A stretch of DNA of 64,000 nt, taken from Agapetus fuscipes (Eukaryota; Arthropoda; Insecta; Trichoptera; Glossosomatidae). Location of the stretch: the NCBI GenBank assembly GCA_951799405.1, contig OX637332.1:29736832-29800831 (forward strand), read 5' to 3'. Positions 51,995 to 63,029 of the stretch are shown here, in pieces; position 1 is the first letter of the stretch; every line of letters begins with the position of its first letter. Made by a program: the position numbers and the translations under genes. A model generated the notes under the pieces. The model was not told the origin of the DNA. It did not search any database and worked only from the letters and a program-made list of their open reading frames with translations.

Positions 51995-52182
51995 CAAATA
52001 ATTAGGAATGGGCCGAATATGTTTTGAACCGAATACGAACTTTGGCCGAAAATTCGGTTAAAATAAAAAAAATCGGCCGAATTTCGGTTTGGAAAAAAAA
52101 GGAAAAAAATTACGCAGTATAGTTTTTTGTTACTGTTATTTATAAGAAGAATACTAAATTTATTTAATTTTTGTTTCAATAT

Positions 52183-53950
52183 AATCTATAATCTATAATC
52201 TAAGTTGCAAGGATATATTCATTTAAAGCTCTCAGATGTATGCCCACAAACCAACAAGTGTAGTTCGCGCTTACAAATGCTGAATGTGTACTTACAAATA
52301 AAATCCAAACCTCAAATGAACATAAGCCCCACAACTTTTGCCGACCTTCCCTGAAACAGGGGTGACATTGGCAAAGTGAACCATTTTTTACAGTATGGGT
52401 GGTCAGCCTCATACCAACCTATAAGTCAAGGAATATGAATAATAAATTACATTTAAATATAAAAAAGAACAAAACCTTACAAAGAAATCTATACAAAAAA
52501 AAGTCAAAAATTTCCTATGCAAAAAATGTAGCAAATGAATACACCAACATTAGAAATCAACATTGCAGATTAGCCGCCACTTCTTCCTGTCCTTGCATAC
52601 TTCTTTCATTTCATCCAGAGTCATAACCTTTTTCATACAAGTCCTCCTTTTATTATGACTCTGGATATCCCAGTCATTCGCTATTTCAGAGATTTGATCC
52701 TTCCATACTTTTCTCGGTCTTCCTCTACCACGACATCCATCTATTCTAGCAACATATACTTTCTTCGTCAATCTTTCATCACTCATTCTCTCCAAATGCC
52801 CGAACCATCTTAACATACTTCTTTTAATCTTCACTTTCACACTTTCCCTTACACCACATTCTTCTCTTACAAAATCATTTCTCACCCTGTCACTTCGTTT
52901 TTTCCCAATCATACTTCTTAGATAGTCCATTTCTACTGTATGGACTTTACTAATTTCCCTTTCACTCACCGTCCAGGCTTCACTTCCATACATCAAGGTT
53001 GGCACTAGTATACCACCGTGCACCGCCAATCTAACATTTTTTGAGAGATTTTGGTTCCTGGCGATGCAAGCGGTCGCACCCAGTACACACCTGCCTTTCA
53101 TTATTCTTCTTTCAAATTCACCGGCCATTCTTCCATCTTTTTCAAACTTACTTCCCAAATATACAAACTCATTTACGACATCAACATTCATTCCATTAAT
53201 TTTAAATTCATAATTCATATTTTCATCATCTCTTTCAAAAATCAAAACTTTCGTCTTTCTTGCATTCAACTTCAAATTATTACCTTTCAAAGCTTCGTTC
53301 AATCTAGAGAGCATCATTTGCAATTCCACTGCTGAATCAGATACAAGGACTGCATCATCCGCATACAGTAGAACGCTTACTTTGCTCTCTCCTATCATTA
53401 ATCCACAATCATCAAGTCTAGCATCTCGAACACACTTGTCCATGACTATGTTAAATAGCCATGGGCTCATCACACATCCTTGCCTTACACCCTTAAAAAC
53501 TTCAAACCATTCACTATACTCACCATCAATACGAATGCAAGCCATACTATTCTCATAGTTCGCATGCACCGCATTGAGTAGAGCTCCATTCACTACGTAT
53601 GCTTTCAAAACATCCCACAACATACCTCTGTCCACTGAGTCAAAAGCCTTTTCCAGATCCACAAAGGCCGTGAATAGTTTCCCCCTCACCGACAATTGTT
53701 TTTCAACAAGTTGTCGTAGAGTGAAAATCTGATCAACACAGCCTCTACCGGCCATAAAGCCGGACTGTATATCGGAAACCCTTTTGCTAGTAGTCAGAAT
53801 CACATTTTTTATAATCACCTTACAGAAGACTTTTCCTGGTATACTGAGTAGACTGATTGGTCTGAAGTTCTGACAGTCTTTTTTGTCCCCTTTACCTTTG
53901 TAAATGGGAACAATGACTGCCTTCCTCCAATCCATCGGTACCACTATAAT
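52183..53950 (-). mobile_element. LINE D, longest copy, with repeat A as its 3' end
   Basis: Minus strand: ORF, UTR of about 130 bp, repeat A (52435-52200) and (TATAATC)n tail (52200-52183). The 5' edge is near 53950, where the reverse transcriptase frame begins abruptly. This copy defines the relation between A and LINE D. Confidence 0.85.
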
Positions 53951-53998
53951 ATCTATGTAAATATCTATGTAACGGAGAAATTGAACGTTAATGTTCAC
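52550..53998 (-). CDS. LINE D reverse transcriptase, 482-residue open frame, 5' truncated
   Basis: RNA-directed DNA polymerase of an RTE-like LINE, which would copy element RNA at a nicked target. Visible blocks: NFRPISLL (44-51), FVDLEKAFDSVD (112-123), RQGCVMSPWLFN (172-183), catalytic YADD (212-215), LGSKFE (281-286), MYGSEAWT (336-343), RWFGHLERM (397-405), GRGRPRK (424-430). The N-terminal endonuclease is missing; the first 20 or so residues are probably fused flanking sequence. No stop or frameshift in the rest, so the insertion is fairly young. Clade assignment is by motif style only. Confidence 0.85.
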   Translation of the reverse strand: MNINVQFLRYIDIYIDIIVVPMDWRKAVIVPIYKGKGDKKDCQNFRPISLLSIPGKVFCKVIIKNVILTTSKRVSDIQSGFMAGRGCVDQIFTLRQLVEKQLSVRGKLFTAFVDLEKAFDSVDRGMLWDVLKAYVVNGALLNAVHANYENSMACIRIDGEYSEWFEVFKGVRQGCVMSPWLFNIVMDKCVRDARLDDCGLMIGESKVSVLLYADDAVLVSDSAVELQMMLSRLNEALKGNNLKLNARKTKVLIFERDDENMNYEFKINGMNVDVVNEFVYLGSKFEKDGRMAGEFERRIMKGRCVLGATACIARNQNLSKNVRLAVHGGILVPTLMYGSEAWTVSEREISKVHTVEMDYLRSMIGKKRSDRVRNDFVREECGVRESVKVKIKRSMLRWFGHLERMSDERLTKKVYVARIDGCRGRGRPRKVWKDQISEIANDWDIQSHNKRRTCMKKVMTLDEMKEVCKDRKKWRLICNVDF

Positions 53999-54265
53999 TT
54001 GTTCCCACTAAAATAATGGCCATGAGTGAGTATATAAAGGCCTAATTTTTATTTTACGGTTATAAAAGATACTATGACATCCAATGACAACAGTCAAAAT
54101 CTGTGGTCAAAATGGTGCAAGGGGGTATTTTGTTTTACTGTTTCTTACACCAAATGTTCGGCATTTGAACCGAATTTAAGCCCAATTCCGAAATTAGGTT
54201 CAAGCTGCCGAAATTCGGTTTTAAACCGAATGTTAAACGAATTTCGGCCCATCCCTACAAATAAT

Positions 54266-54914
54266 TAATTGCATTTGACTAGTAGGTAAATTAAACGAAC
54301 GATACATAGATTTAAAAAAAAACTTCATGTATAACTTGAAAACGTTTTGAATTAAAGAAATCTAAAAATATTCATTGATATTGGTTATTTACTTACCCTC
54401 TAATTAAAATATACTTACATAGATAAATAAGCCACTTTTGCAAGTACCTGCTATGAGCCGTGTTCCAAGATTTTTTGGTCCTTACATACTTCTTTCATTT
54501 CATCCAGAGTCATAACCTTTTTCATTGATATTTCATTGATATACGAGTATATCATTGGTTATTTACTTACCCTCTTATTAAAATGTATTTATGTACATAA
54601 AGAAGCCACTTTCACAAGTACCTGCTACAGGCAATGTTTCGAGACCAAGTCGATAATATTTAGTTTTGATTCTCTTGTGCATATTAAAATTTGTAACAAC
54701 TTGAAAGTACAAAGGGTTTCAGCGGGAAATTTGTAGTGCCAGACTGAAGAGGCGTTTGCCGACCAGTAAATCACAATGCTATAACTATCAACACTATGAT
54801 TATATATCAGGTAAAAATGGTTCGCTTTTGTCAATGCTATTCATCCTTTAAATGGAAACATTTATTTGGTCATTAGAGTTATTTATTATTTACTAGAGTT
54901 ATTTAAAGTATAAT
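54266..54914. other. Mostly unassigned sequence
   Basis: 54479-54527 is a minus-strand LINE D scrap (ACTTCTTTCATTTCATCCAG). A stretch at 54370-54450 recurs at 54540-54640 (GGTTATTTACTTACCCTC, AAAATGTA, CACTTT-CAAGTACCTGCTA), a tandem duplication of about 170 bp. Confidence 0.5.
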
Positions 54915-54984
54915 CTTTGTTCTGTGACCAAAAGGTTGGTAAAGCGTTGACCACTTAAAGTAAATAAACTGGAAAATCTTTTTT

Positions 54985-55672
54985 CTCAATGCTCGTGTGA
55001 CCTCATTTAGGGATCTGGGAGTTGTCTTTGATCCCGGACTGAAGTTCTCAGACCATATGACGCAATTGACGACCGAATGCTATCAGCTTTTGGGTTTTGT
55101 TATTAGACTCTGTAAACAGTTTACAGAGCCCAGGGCTATAGCGGATGTCTTCAGCTGCGTCGTTTGGTCTAAATTAGAGTACGCTGTTGAGGTGTGGACA
55201 CTTTACCAGCGGAAGTACATTAATATGTTAGAACTGCTCCAGAAAAAGTTCCTGAGGTACCTCCTCACGAGGACGCAGGGAAATTACCCTCAGTTCATGC
55301 ACCATGAGGACCTGCTTCAGGAAACTGGCTTCAGGAGCTTAGAAACTAGGCGCAACGGGACCCTGATGGTGCTCACTTATAAAATCATCAATGGTTTAAT
55401 AGACAGTCCCACCTTATTGAAGGGCTTTAGGTTGTTTGTACCAAATTATTATAATCGGGGGCGAGGTCATGATCTTTTTCATGTACCAATGAGCCGCACC
55501 GATGTCTTGGCACAGCATTCTTTAACTCGGAGTGTCAAACTCATTAACGAGTCAAAAATAGACATATCTCAATATAATTTAGACACCTTCAAAAGTATGG
55601 TGAAAGAGTTCCTCCCAGCATGTTGATAGCTGTGAGGGTGCACTGTAATTAAGGCAACCTGTTGTGCAAAAA
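54985..55672 (+). mobile_element. Jockey-superfamily LINE 3' end
   Basis: 5'-truncated copy with a short 3' UTR and an A-run near 55665. Confidence 0.75.
54997..55626 (+). pseudogene. LINE reverse transcriptase C-terminal region, 209 residues
   Basis: Begins at FRDLGVVFDPGLKFSDHM, the block just after the palm domain in Jockey/CR1-group polymerases. SKLEYAVEVW, LLQKKFLRYL and DTFKSMVKEFL follow, with no internal stop. The catalytic YxDD part lies upstream and is lost. It has no Cys/His knuckle, unlike 29360-29574, so it is another family. Confidence 0.8.
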
Positions 55673-55974
55673 AAAATCCCTGTTTCAGAGAATGGCGGCA
55701 AAAATTGAGAAGCATTTATCCACATACAGCATGTGTAAACGCAAATTTATACCATTCTTTAATTTGTACACACACTTTATTTTAAGATTTCTTTCAAATT
55801 TGATTCATTGACAGAGTAACTATTCCACGGTCGCTTGACTACTTATTATCTCGACAGCTCCGATACAAGTCAAACGTTACAGACGCTCTTTTTATAGCAT
55901 GGCATAACGATGGTTCTTGAAACATTGGGTATTGGAACATGCAAGATTTTGCAAGAATATTCTATTTAGAATAT

Positions 55975-56090
55975 TCGAGCGAATACTCACATCATCGAAC
56001 AAATACAAGTGCAATTATGTAAACACCTACATCTAGAGACCGCGACACACTCACACAAGTAAAAAGACACAATCACACATTCGTAACTAT
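55975..56090. repeat. CA-rich repeat P, copy 2
   Basis: ATTCGAGCGAATACTCACATC, CAATTATGTAAACACCTACATC, TAGAGAC then CACACTCACACAAG, paralleling 34249-34400. Confidence 0.55.
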
Positions 56091-56886
56091 ATCTTGCGAC
56101 TTAGATTATAGATAGACAAAGAAGTGCATAATTGAATATTTTGGAACTTCGCCTTATTTGATAAAACCGGTCGTTTAATTTAGTATTATATTTGGTAAAA
56201 GGTACATGATTTATTAATTATTCCTTGTTTGTTTTCACAGCCGATGTTTTCCAACCACGTCCAACGTCTTAAGCAAACTCCTCATTAAGCTCTGTATTGT
56301 TATACTCCTTAGGTTTTTGTGACGCTCTGGGTTTTTTTTATAGTGTTACGTTTTCTGTTGGAATTTTAAAAATTAAAATGCCAGAATTTATTTTTTTAAG
56401 AATTTATTTTTCACAATTTACAATTTATTTCACCAGTTGAGAGTCACTGGTTATATGTGCTGCTTAGCAAAGTGCTTTCTTGCGACTGCTGCTGTCTTAC
56501 CATTTTGACTTCTTCTGTAGTAAACCGGAGGGGTCTTTCTCGCAATTTCTGGATTATTCTACCACATTTACTATATCATTCTACACACACAACCAGGGAC
56601 TGCTAGATGATTCCATACTACGTGCATTGGTTTGTGTAGTCATTAGAACATTTACGCACACACAATCACTAGAATGTCATTCCAAGGCACGAATTCTCCT
56701 AGATGGTTCTGTATTACGTGTTTCAGTGTGTGTAATCATATTGATGTATGTGTGTATAGGCGCATGTATTTCAAGTTCGCAACAATAGCAATGAATCAAA
56801 TTGTATAAAAATATAAGAATACAATTAAAAAATACATCATAAAGGTTAATTCAGTATAAATGTCCTTTGACTTTTAGGTTGAAATT
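56091..56886. other. Unassigned stretch with a local duplication
   Basis: CTAGATG(A/G)TTC...TA(C/T)TACGTG...TTGTGTAGTCAT-like sequence at 56597-56642 recurs at 56693-56738. No gene assigned. Confidence 0.4.
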
Positions 56887-57128
56887 CCTTGACTTATAGG
56901 TTGGTTTAAGGATGACCAGTGACCACCCATGCTCTAAGAAATTATTCACTTTACCAACCTCACCCTTGTTTCAGGGAAGGTCGGCAAAAGTTGCAGGGTT
57001 TATGTTCATTTGAGGATTGATTTTTAATTTGTAAGTGCACATGCAGCATTTGCTAACGCGAATTTATGCGTGTCTGTTTGTGGGCATGCATTTAAATCAG
57101 TTTGAAATGATATTATATTTGCACAACT
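56887..57128 (+). mobile_element. Repeat A
   Basis: TTCCTTGACTTATAGG to TTTGCACAACTTTC; tail lost. Confidence 0.8.
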
Positions 57129-57142
57129 TTCAATTCAACAAT

Positions 57143-57398
57143 TCCTTGACTTATAGGTTGGTATGAGGCTGACCATCCATGCTGTGAAAAATGGTTCACT
57201 TTGGCAATGTCACCGCTGTGTCAGGGAAGGTCGGCAAATGTTGTAGGGCTTATGTTCATTTGAGTTTTGGATTTTATTTGTAAGTACACATTCAGCATTT
57301 GTAAGCGCGAACTACAAGTGTTTGTTTGTAGACATGCATCTGAGAGCTTTAAATGAATATATCCTTGTAACTTAGATTACAGATAATTATAGATTGTA
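57143..57398 (+). mobile_element. Repeat A
   Basis: Full length directly behind the previous copy, ending TTAGATTACAGATAATTATAGATT. Confidence 0.85.
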
Positions 57399-58378
57399 GT
57401 TATACATATCATGGATGATTGTGGAAACTTGATTCCGTATTTGTGTCGTTTAGTAGGTCATACATTTCAATATTGGTGTTTTCCGAGCCATGATATTGTG
57501 AAAACACCACTCTCACCAAAAATGTATGAAGCGTAAAATCAATCGACGACTTGAAATAATTGAATTGACAAAAGGAAAAAGCAATTAACGGAAAAATGTA
57601 AAAAAAATACTGATAATGGTACAAAGGATATTAAAAATTTCAAAATCATTTAAACCTTTACATTTTTATTCCTAAAATAACTCAGCATTATACAATGACT
57701 TAGTACCTCTGAATTGTTAATGAAAAAACGTATTAATTTTCATGAAATACAATGAAAAATATATAATTTTTTCCACGTTAAGATTCTAAATATGTATGAA
57801 AAATCCTAATTTTTCAATAATTTTGTTAAATCAACTACAGGTTGGTCATTCGGTAAGAAGAAATTCAGTCAATGGACTCTGAACGGATGCTCTGACTTGA
57901 TTTTTTATACTGTTACGAACAATGAAATAAAAGTACCTACGCGCACATTTACATGTATGATAGGGTGAGTAGAACAATCGGGAAGTGGTCCATGATGGTG
58001 GTAGTGCATATAACGGCGTTTTCTGGTGTGAGCGAGTAATCGAAGAATGATCTGGAATATTTATTTATTTATTTATTTATTTATAAATTCACGACACTTA
58101 GTGCCTTTTACAATACATACTAAAAATAGTGTTATAAATACAAGAGTAAGTAAAAAGTATAAAATGAAACAACAAATATATCAGAACTACAATTGAAAAC
58201 TATCCGGGATAAAAAGTAACATAAAACAAAATAATGATTACATAAGTAGGTATTAATACTTTAAAAAAAAAAAAAAAAATAGAGAGATGAGATAAAAAAA
58301 CAAGAGAAAAGACAGTTTATGAATGTATAAATAGTAAGCAGACATTAGAAGTAAGTAGCTGAGTAGAGAAGTAAGTAG
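57399..58378. other. AT-rich unassigned stretch
   Basis: Contains (TTTA)n at 58058-58087 followed by AATTCACGACACTTAGTGCC, which may be the end of another retroelement. No gene. Confidence 0.4.
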
Positions 58379-58546
58379 TGAGTACCAGCCCCCTCGGGAG
58401 CTGGGAAATTCCCACTTCAACTGAAGTGGTTGGCGTAAGGCCGGCCCCCTTACCTGTAAAAATAAATAGGTTCAACTCGCCACATGCGACCCCTTCGGGG
58501 ATAAAGCGGCAAGAAGTTACACTATATGTGTAGCTTAGTTGCGTTT
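58379..58546 (+). mobile_element. SINE B 3' half
   Basis: GAGTACCAGCCCCCTCGGG through ACTTCAACTGAAGTGG to GTGTAGCTTAGTTGCG. Confidence 0.85.
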
Positions 58547-59437
58547 TTGCGAGCTGAATATAAAAACACAATTAAAAATAGATTGAAAAAGATTATAAAT
58601 ACCTATATATGAAAGTAAAATGAAACAAATAAACACAATAACAAAAACTATATAAAAATAAGAATAAAAATCAAAGTTACTATTTAGAGAAAAAATATAA
58701 ATCAAAAATCAAAAGAAATATACAAGCAACAGAAATAAAAACATTATTATTAAAAAATATTAATATGCGAGAAAGATCTCTTTTGTACCTCTATATAGGG
58801 ACTTCAATGGTGCGGAGGACGATTAGTCGCTCCAAGCATTTTCCCGTAAAGACCAATAATTAAGCGGAGATAATTAATTGTTTAAATTGTGAACTAAACC
58901 AAACCGTGTAAATTAAATTATGTTAAAATAAATAATTGCAGTTTAATTAAAAGAGAAACCCAGTAAAATCGTAACAATACTTTCATTGTTCCTGAAGTTT
59001 CGTTGGTGTCGTAAACCACGAATAATAAAACAGTGGAGATAAGACAAACTTTTTAATAATAAAAAATCACTTGTTCTCCTGATTCTCATTTTTTCTCACA
59101 TTTTTTTTTCTGCTAAATAAAGGTGAAATAAAATAGAAAAAAAGAATATAAATGAAATTTTCTTAGTCTGTTTGTTCCCTCAGTGCTTGTTTGTCTTATA
59201 TCCATCAGAGGTAATTTCAAATGAGCAATGTATGTACGTGTACCGGACCAATATGCCTTATGAAAACTGGAAATTTATTTTACAAATATTTAAAACAACC
59301 TTCACATTGTCGTGATTCACGTTTTTTTCTTAGCTCAGATTACGTAGAATGTGATTCATAAAACAATTTATTGAAAAGTCATCTTTCAATTAAATGGTGG
59401 ATAAGCCAAACAAGAATTTGGGGGGTGGAAGACGGGG
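58547..59437. other. AT-rich unassigned stretch
   Basis: No ORF or repeat supported. Confidence 0.4.
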
Positions 59438-59665
59438 CGAGATGTAAGCGCGAACTTACACGTGTCTGTTTGTGGGCATGCATTTAATGTGATTTTTTTT
59501 TTATAAACTCAATAGAAAAAAAAAGTTTTCATTCACTTTTATTTATTTTGTAGCTCAAACATATTCGCAAAATAAGGCATCTTCAGAAGAATAATTGTTA
59601 CAAATATTTTTACTTTAGTTTTGAATTTTAAATGTTCATGTATCTTTGCAACTTAGATTATAGAA
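59438..59665 (+). mobile_element. Repeat A right half split by a repeat I fragment
   Basis: TGTAAGCGCGAACTTACACG to GCATTTAATG, then a repeat I piece (about 59495-59620). That piece carries, on the minus strand, CTGAAGATGCCTTATTTTGCG, a decayed hammerhead-like core. A resumes with AATTTTAAATGTTCATG. Confidence 0.65.
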
Positions 59666-59679
59666 ATATCCTTCTTATT

Positions 59680-60355
59680 TTTCTTTTTGTGCCACTTCTA
59701 TTGAAGATCGGCGATCATCATGGCTATTTTGACTTTAGATGCTGCGGCTCGAAACAGGGACTTGGTACTTCTGCCGAACCACTGTCCCAGGTTTTTCAGC
59801 CACGATGTCTTTCGGCGTCCCTGAGATCTTCTCCCCTCAATCTTTCCCTGTATAATAAGATGAAGGAGACGTACTTCTCATTTCTCAAATTGTGACCAAA
59901 GTACAAAAGCTTTCTCTGCTTAATGGTTGGCAGGAGCTCCTTTGTAGTGCGCATTCGTTGGAGGACTCATTGTTGACTCGATCACGCCAAGAGATCCGAC
60001 GCATTTTTCGGGAGACACATCTCGAACGCATAAATTCGTCTCTCCAGTGCCTGCGTGAGTGTCCATCCCTCCATACCATACAGAGCGAATGAGAAGACAA
60101 AGCACCTCACTATGCGCTTCCGGAGTTCAAGGATCAAATTTCGGCACAGCAATACTTTACTCATTTTAGCGAAGACATTTCGGGCTTGCTCTAGTCTGCT
60201 TCTGACTTCTTGACACATGTCACACTTTTTGTTGACCACACATCCCAGGTACCTGTAGCTAGTGCATCTTTCTACATGTACGGAGGCGTTTGTGTTTCTG
60301 CTGATAGCCATGACCTTGGTTTTCTTGAAGTTAATGTTAATGCCAGCTTCTTTGC
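59680..60355 (-). pseudogene. LINE M (RTE-like) C-terminal region, frameshifted
   Basis: Minus strand in order: KTKVMAISRN, YRYLGCVVNKKCDMCQEVRS, LYGMEGWTLTQALERRIYAF, RISWRDRVNNE (after a shift near 59990), and KIEGRRSQGRRKTSWL near 59850. This series is typical of RTE-type polymerases after the palm domain. At least two frame breaks. A fragment is repeated at 23709-23787. Confidence 0.8.
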
Positions 60356-60802
60356 TAGCGATATATCCATATAGATATATCCAGATATCTCAATCCCTTT
60401 TCGCTGCTCAGTGTTAAAGTTTTACTGAAAACGAACAGTTTTAATCTTTGGCAGCAATTTTTTTTAAAGGTCATCATTGAATCAGATGGCAGATGAGCCA
60501 AACAAGCAACGGGGAGACGTGCTGTTACATGCCGTCTTTCCATCGAATCGATGCTTCAAAACCAAAATAGCTTATCGATATAATCCCGGGAATCCCGGTT
60601 TCTCTTCTGCCCGCAGACTCCTGGGAGCAAACCTCCCCGCAGACTGCCGGTATTCAGCTGTCAAATGAAATGGATGCTTGCTTTATTACCAAATCTACTT
60701 ACATTCCAAATCTACCTACCTCAAAATAAAACGTTACATCGTGCTTCGAAATTTGAATGAAAAAAAAATCGAAACAAAACTTATTCACGAGTGAATACAT
60801 TC
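60356..60802. other. Spacer, nothing recognised
   Basis: No supported feature. Confidence 0.4.
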
Positions 60803-61044
60803 GGAGCTATTCTTAGACATTTTAGTTGTCGGTTGAGCCCACGCTTTGACAAACTAATGATGCCTGGGCTGGAAGTTTCATAACCACGGTCGTTCTTACC
60901 TATCGAATTTTGGTAATATTTGTACGAAGACTAATCAGCTGTTAACTTGCGGCCATCTTGGATTGATAGGTCTTCATACAAATGCATCATAACTTTGTCA
61001 AAGCGTGGCCTCAACGGACGACTTAAATGTCTAAGAATAGCACC
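60803..61044. mobile_element. MITE G, copy 2
   Basis: Inverted ends GAGCTATTCTTAGACATTTT and AATGTCTAAGAATAGC, same interior as 12968-13205 (GCGGCCATCTTGGATTGA, GGTCTTCATACAAATGCA). Confidence 0.8.
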
Positions 61045-61150
61045 GATTGAGTCTGACCAACAATACTGTAAAAAATGTCAATGTCATTCCTGATTCAGAG
61101 ACAATCGGCAGGAGTTGCACGGCTTATGTTCATTAGAGATTTGGGTCTAG
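61045..61150 (+). mobile_element. Repeat A left half, diverged
   Basis: GTCTGACCAACAATACTGTA to GTTCATTAGAGATTTGGG. Confidence 0.65.
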
Positions 61151-61410
61151 TGTCGATAATCTATTAACTTAGTCGCAAATATATATTACATGTAAGATTC
61201 ATATTGAATGCATTCCCATAAGCAAGCACGTTATAGTTCGCGTACACACATCCTGCATGTAGATTTGCAACATAAAAACCCAATCTCAAATGAACATCAG
61301 CCCTGCAACTCTTACCGACCTTCCCTGAAACAGGGGTGACATTGGCAAAGTGAACCATTTTTCACAGCATGGATGGTCAGCCTCATACCAACCTATTAGT
61401 CAAGGAAGGA
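61151..61410 (-). mobile_element. Repeat A
   Basis: GATAATCTATTAACTTAGTCG to CCTATTAGTCAAGGAAGG. Confidence 0.85.
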
Positions 61411-61920
61411 AGGTGTGCTTATTCGAATTAATGTAATATGAATCTACAATGAAAAATATCCTTCCATCGTATATTATATATTACGAGACATTAAATCAGT
61501 CACATTTCAAAAAACTTATGAACTCGGAAACGCTACTGTATATATGTTTATAATATTTTTTTGTACAAAATATACATGTAATTTTATTTTGCTTTCGTTT
61601 GGTTGGATACGTCTTCCGTCTTCGAATAAGAAAGGTGTAAAAGTTTAATATTGAGGTAAAACATTGTACAGAGGGAAAACAGACGTTTATCGAAATAGAA
61701 TTTTACGAGGGATTTCAAAAAATATACCTCAGCTAATTGACAAGGCACGAAAAGGTGAGAGGTACTAGTGGCTTAGCTGGGCCAAAATATCACAAATTCT
61801 TTATATCCAAGAAAATACGTGATTTTTATCATGAAACCTATAATTGAGTGTAATAGAACCAAGGGTGGAATTTCGTTTTTTTTTTCGAAAATAAACTGTT
61901 ACAGTGAAGATGACCGGAAA
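61411..61920. other. Spacer, nothing recognised
   Basis: No supported feature. Confidence 0.4.
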
Positions 61921-62140
61921 GTTTTTTTTTTTTTTTTTTTTTTTTTTTTGTGGAAAGGAATGCAATCCACCAACCTATTTTACCTGGCCAGTTGCCTTTA
62001 TGCGAAAGCAGAAGCTTGTGTGCATGCAACGGCATCTGTTGAACCAGGGTCGAAGTTATCGTCGCGGGACTCGAACCAGCGTTATCCGGTTCCAAATAAC
62101 CTGTCTTGATCCCCGCGGCTATAACACCGACAAATAAATA
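61921..62140 (-). mobile_element. SINE E, full length with poly-A tail
   Basis: Long poly-T at 61921-61949 (tail), GTGGAAAGGAATGCAATCC, CATCTGTTGAACCAGGG, GGACTCGAACCAGC in the B-box position, and the head ending CGGCTATAACACCGAC. Confidence 0.85.
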
Positions 62141-62147
62141 AATATAA

Positions 62148-62236
62148 ATTTACATATCTGCTTGTGGGAATGCATTTAATATAAATCTTAAATGATAAAT
62201 ATCTTTGCAGCTTATAGATTAGATTAGATTAGATTA
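62148..62236 (+). mobile_element. Repeat A right end
   Basis: CATATCTGCTTGTGGGAATGC to (GATTA)n. Confidence 0.8.
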
Positions 62237-62480
62237 AAGTTGGTGTGTGGCTGACCACCCATACTGTAAAAAATGGTTCACTTTGCCAATGTCACCCCTG
62301 TGTCAGGGAAGGTTGGCAAAAAGTTGTAGGGATTATGTTCATTTGAGGCTTGGATTTTATATGTAAGTACACATTCAGTATTTTAACGCGCGAACTACAC
62401 GTGTTTGTTTGTGGGCATGCATCTGAGAACTTTAATTGGATATATCCTTGCAACTTAGGTTATAGGTTATAGATTAAAAA
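62237..62480 (+). mobile_element. Repeat A
   Basis: GTTGGTGTGTGGCTGACCACC to TTAGGTTATAGGTTATAGATTA; it starts inside the tail of the previous copy. Confidence 0.85.
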
Positions 62481-62714
62481 AACAATAAAAAATATACACA
62501 TGCAAAAATAAAAAAGTAATAAAAATTTAGAATGATTAAAAGTCAGTGAAAAAATATATTCAATGGTATTTCAATTTTATCATGAAATAGATGAAAACCA
62601 GTAATATATGTATTGTATGTGTGGCATCTAAGATTTATGAAATAATTACGAATGTACCGATATTTGTATTCATCTTTTAAAAATACAAATAAACTATATT
62701 GTGGCCATTGGTTG

Positions 62715-62910
62715 GCTACCAGAAGAATACCGAGGAACGTGTGGATGGATCATATTTCTGAAATAGTGAAAGAATTGGATACTAAGAGCCATAACAAAAG
62801 GAGAGAATGAATGGAGAAAGTTGTGATTCTGTATGAAATGAAAGAAGTATACGAGGACCGAAATAAAAAGTGGTTGATCTGTAATGTTGGCGGATATGGC
62901 TCCTAGCATT
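62715..62910 (+). pseudogene. LINE D C-terminal scrap, decayed
   Basis: RRIPRNVWMDHISEIVKELD, SHNKRRE, a stop, EMKEVYEDR and KWLICNVGGYGS, matching the last 60 or so residues of the LINE D polymerase, with frame breaks. Confidence 0.7.
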
Positions 62911-63029
62911 ATCATTTTGATTTTATATTTTTTTCAGTTATATTAATTTCATTTCATGCATTTTTAATATTTTTTTGTAAGCTTCTACATACTTCACTTC
63001 TGTGCATATTTTTTTGTATAAACCTGATT

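Larger units (their letters stand above)
52003..54257. mobile_element. hAT-like element containing a LINE D copy
   Basis: Ends TAGGAATGGGCCGAA and TTCGGCCCATCCCTA, with the perfect 8 bp duplication CAAATAAT (51995-52002, 54258-54265). CCGAA/TTCGG words crowd both ends. About 1.77 kb of the interior is LINE D, leaving roughly 490 bp of element and no transposase. Confidence 0.8.
54915..55765 (+). mobile_element. Repeat A, old, split by a Jockey-superfamily LINE
   Basis: GGTTGGTAAAGCGTTGACCAC at 54933 onward and CCCTGTTTCAGAGAATGGCG from 55677, with the LINE between. Confidence 0.6.

Noticed and set aside
396..62480. Recurring short ORFs beginning MRLTTHT(V/A)KNGSLCQCHPCFREG, with Cys-x-Cys-His spacing
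   Set aside because: They are the translation of repeat A, which is untranslated LINE 3' sequence. The copies carry independent stops and frameshifts, and the Cys/His pattern follows from DNA identity.
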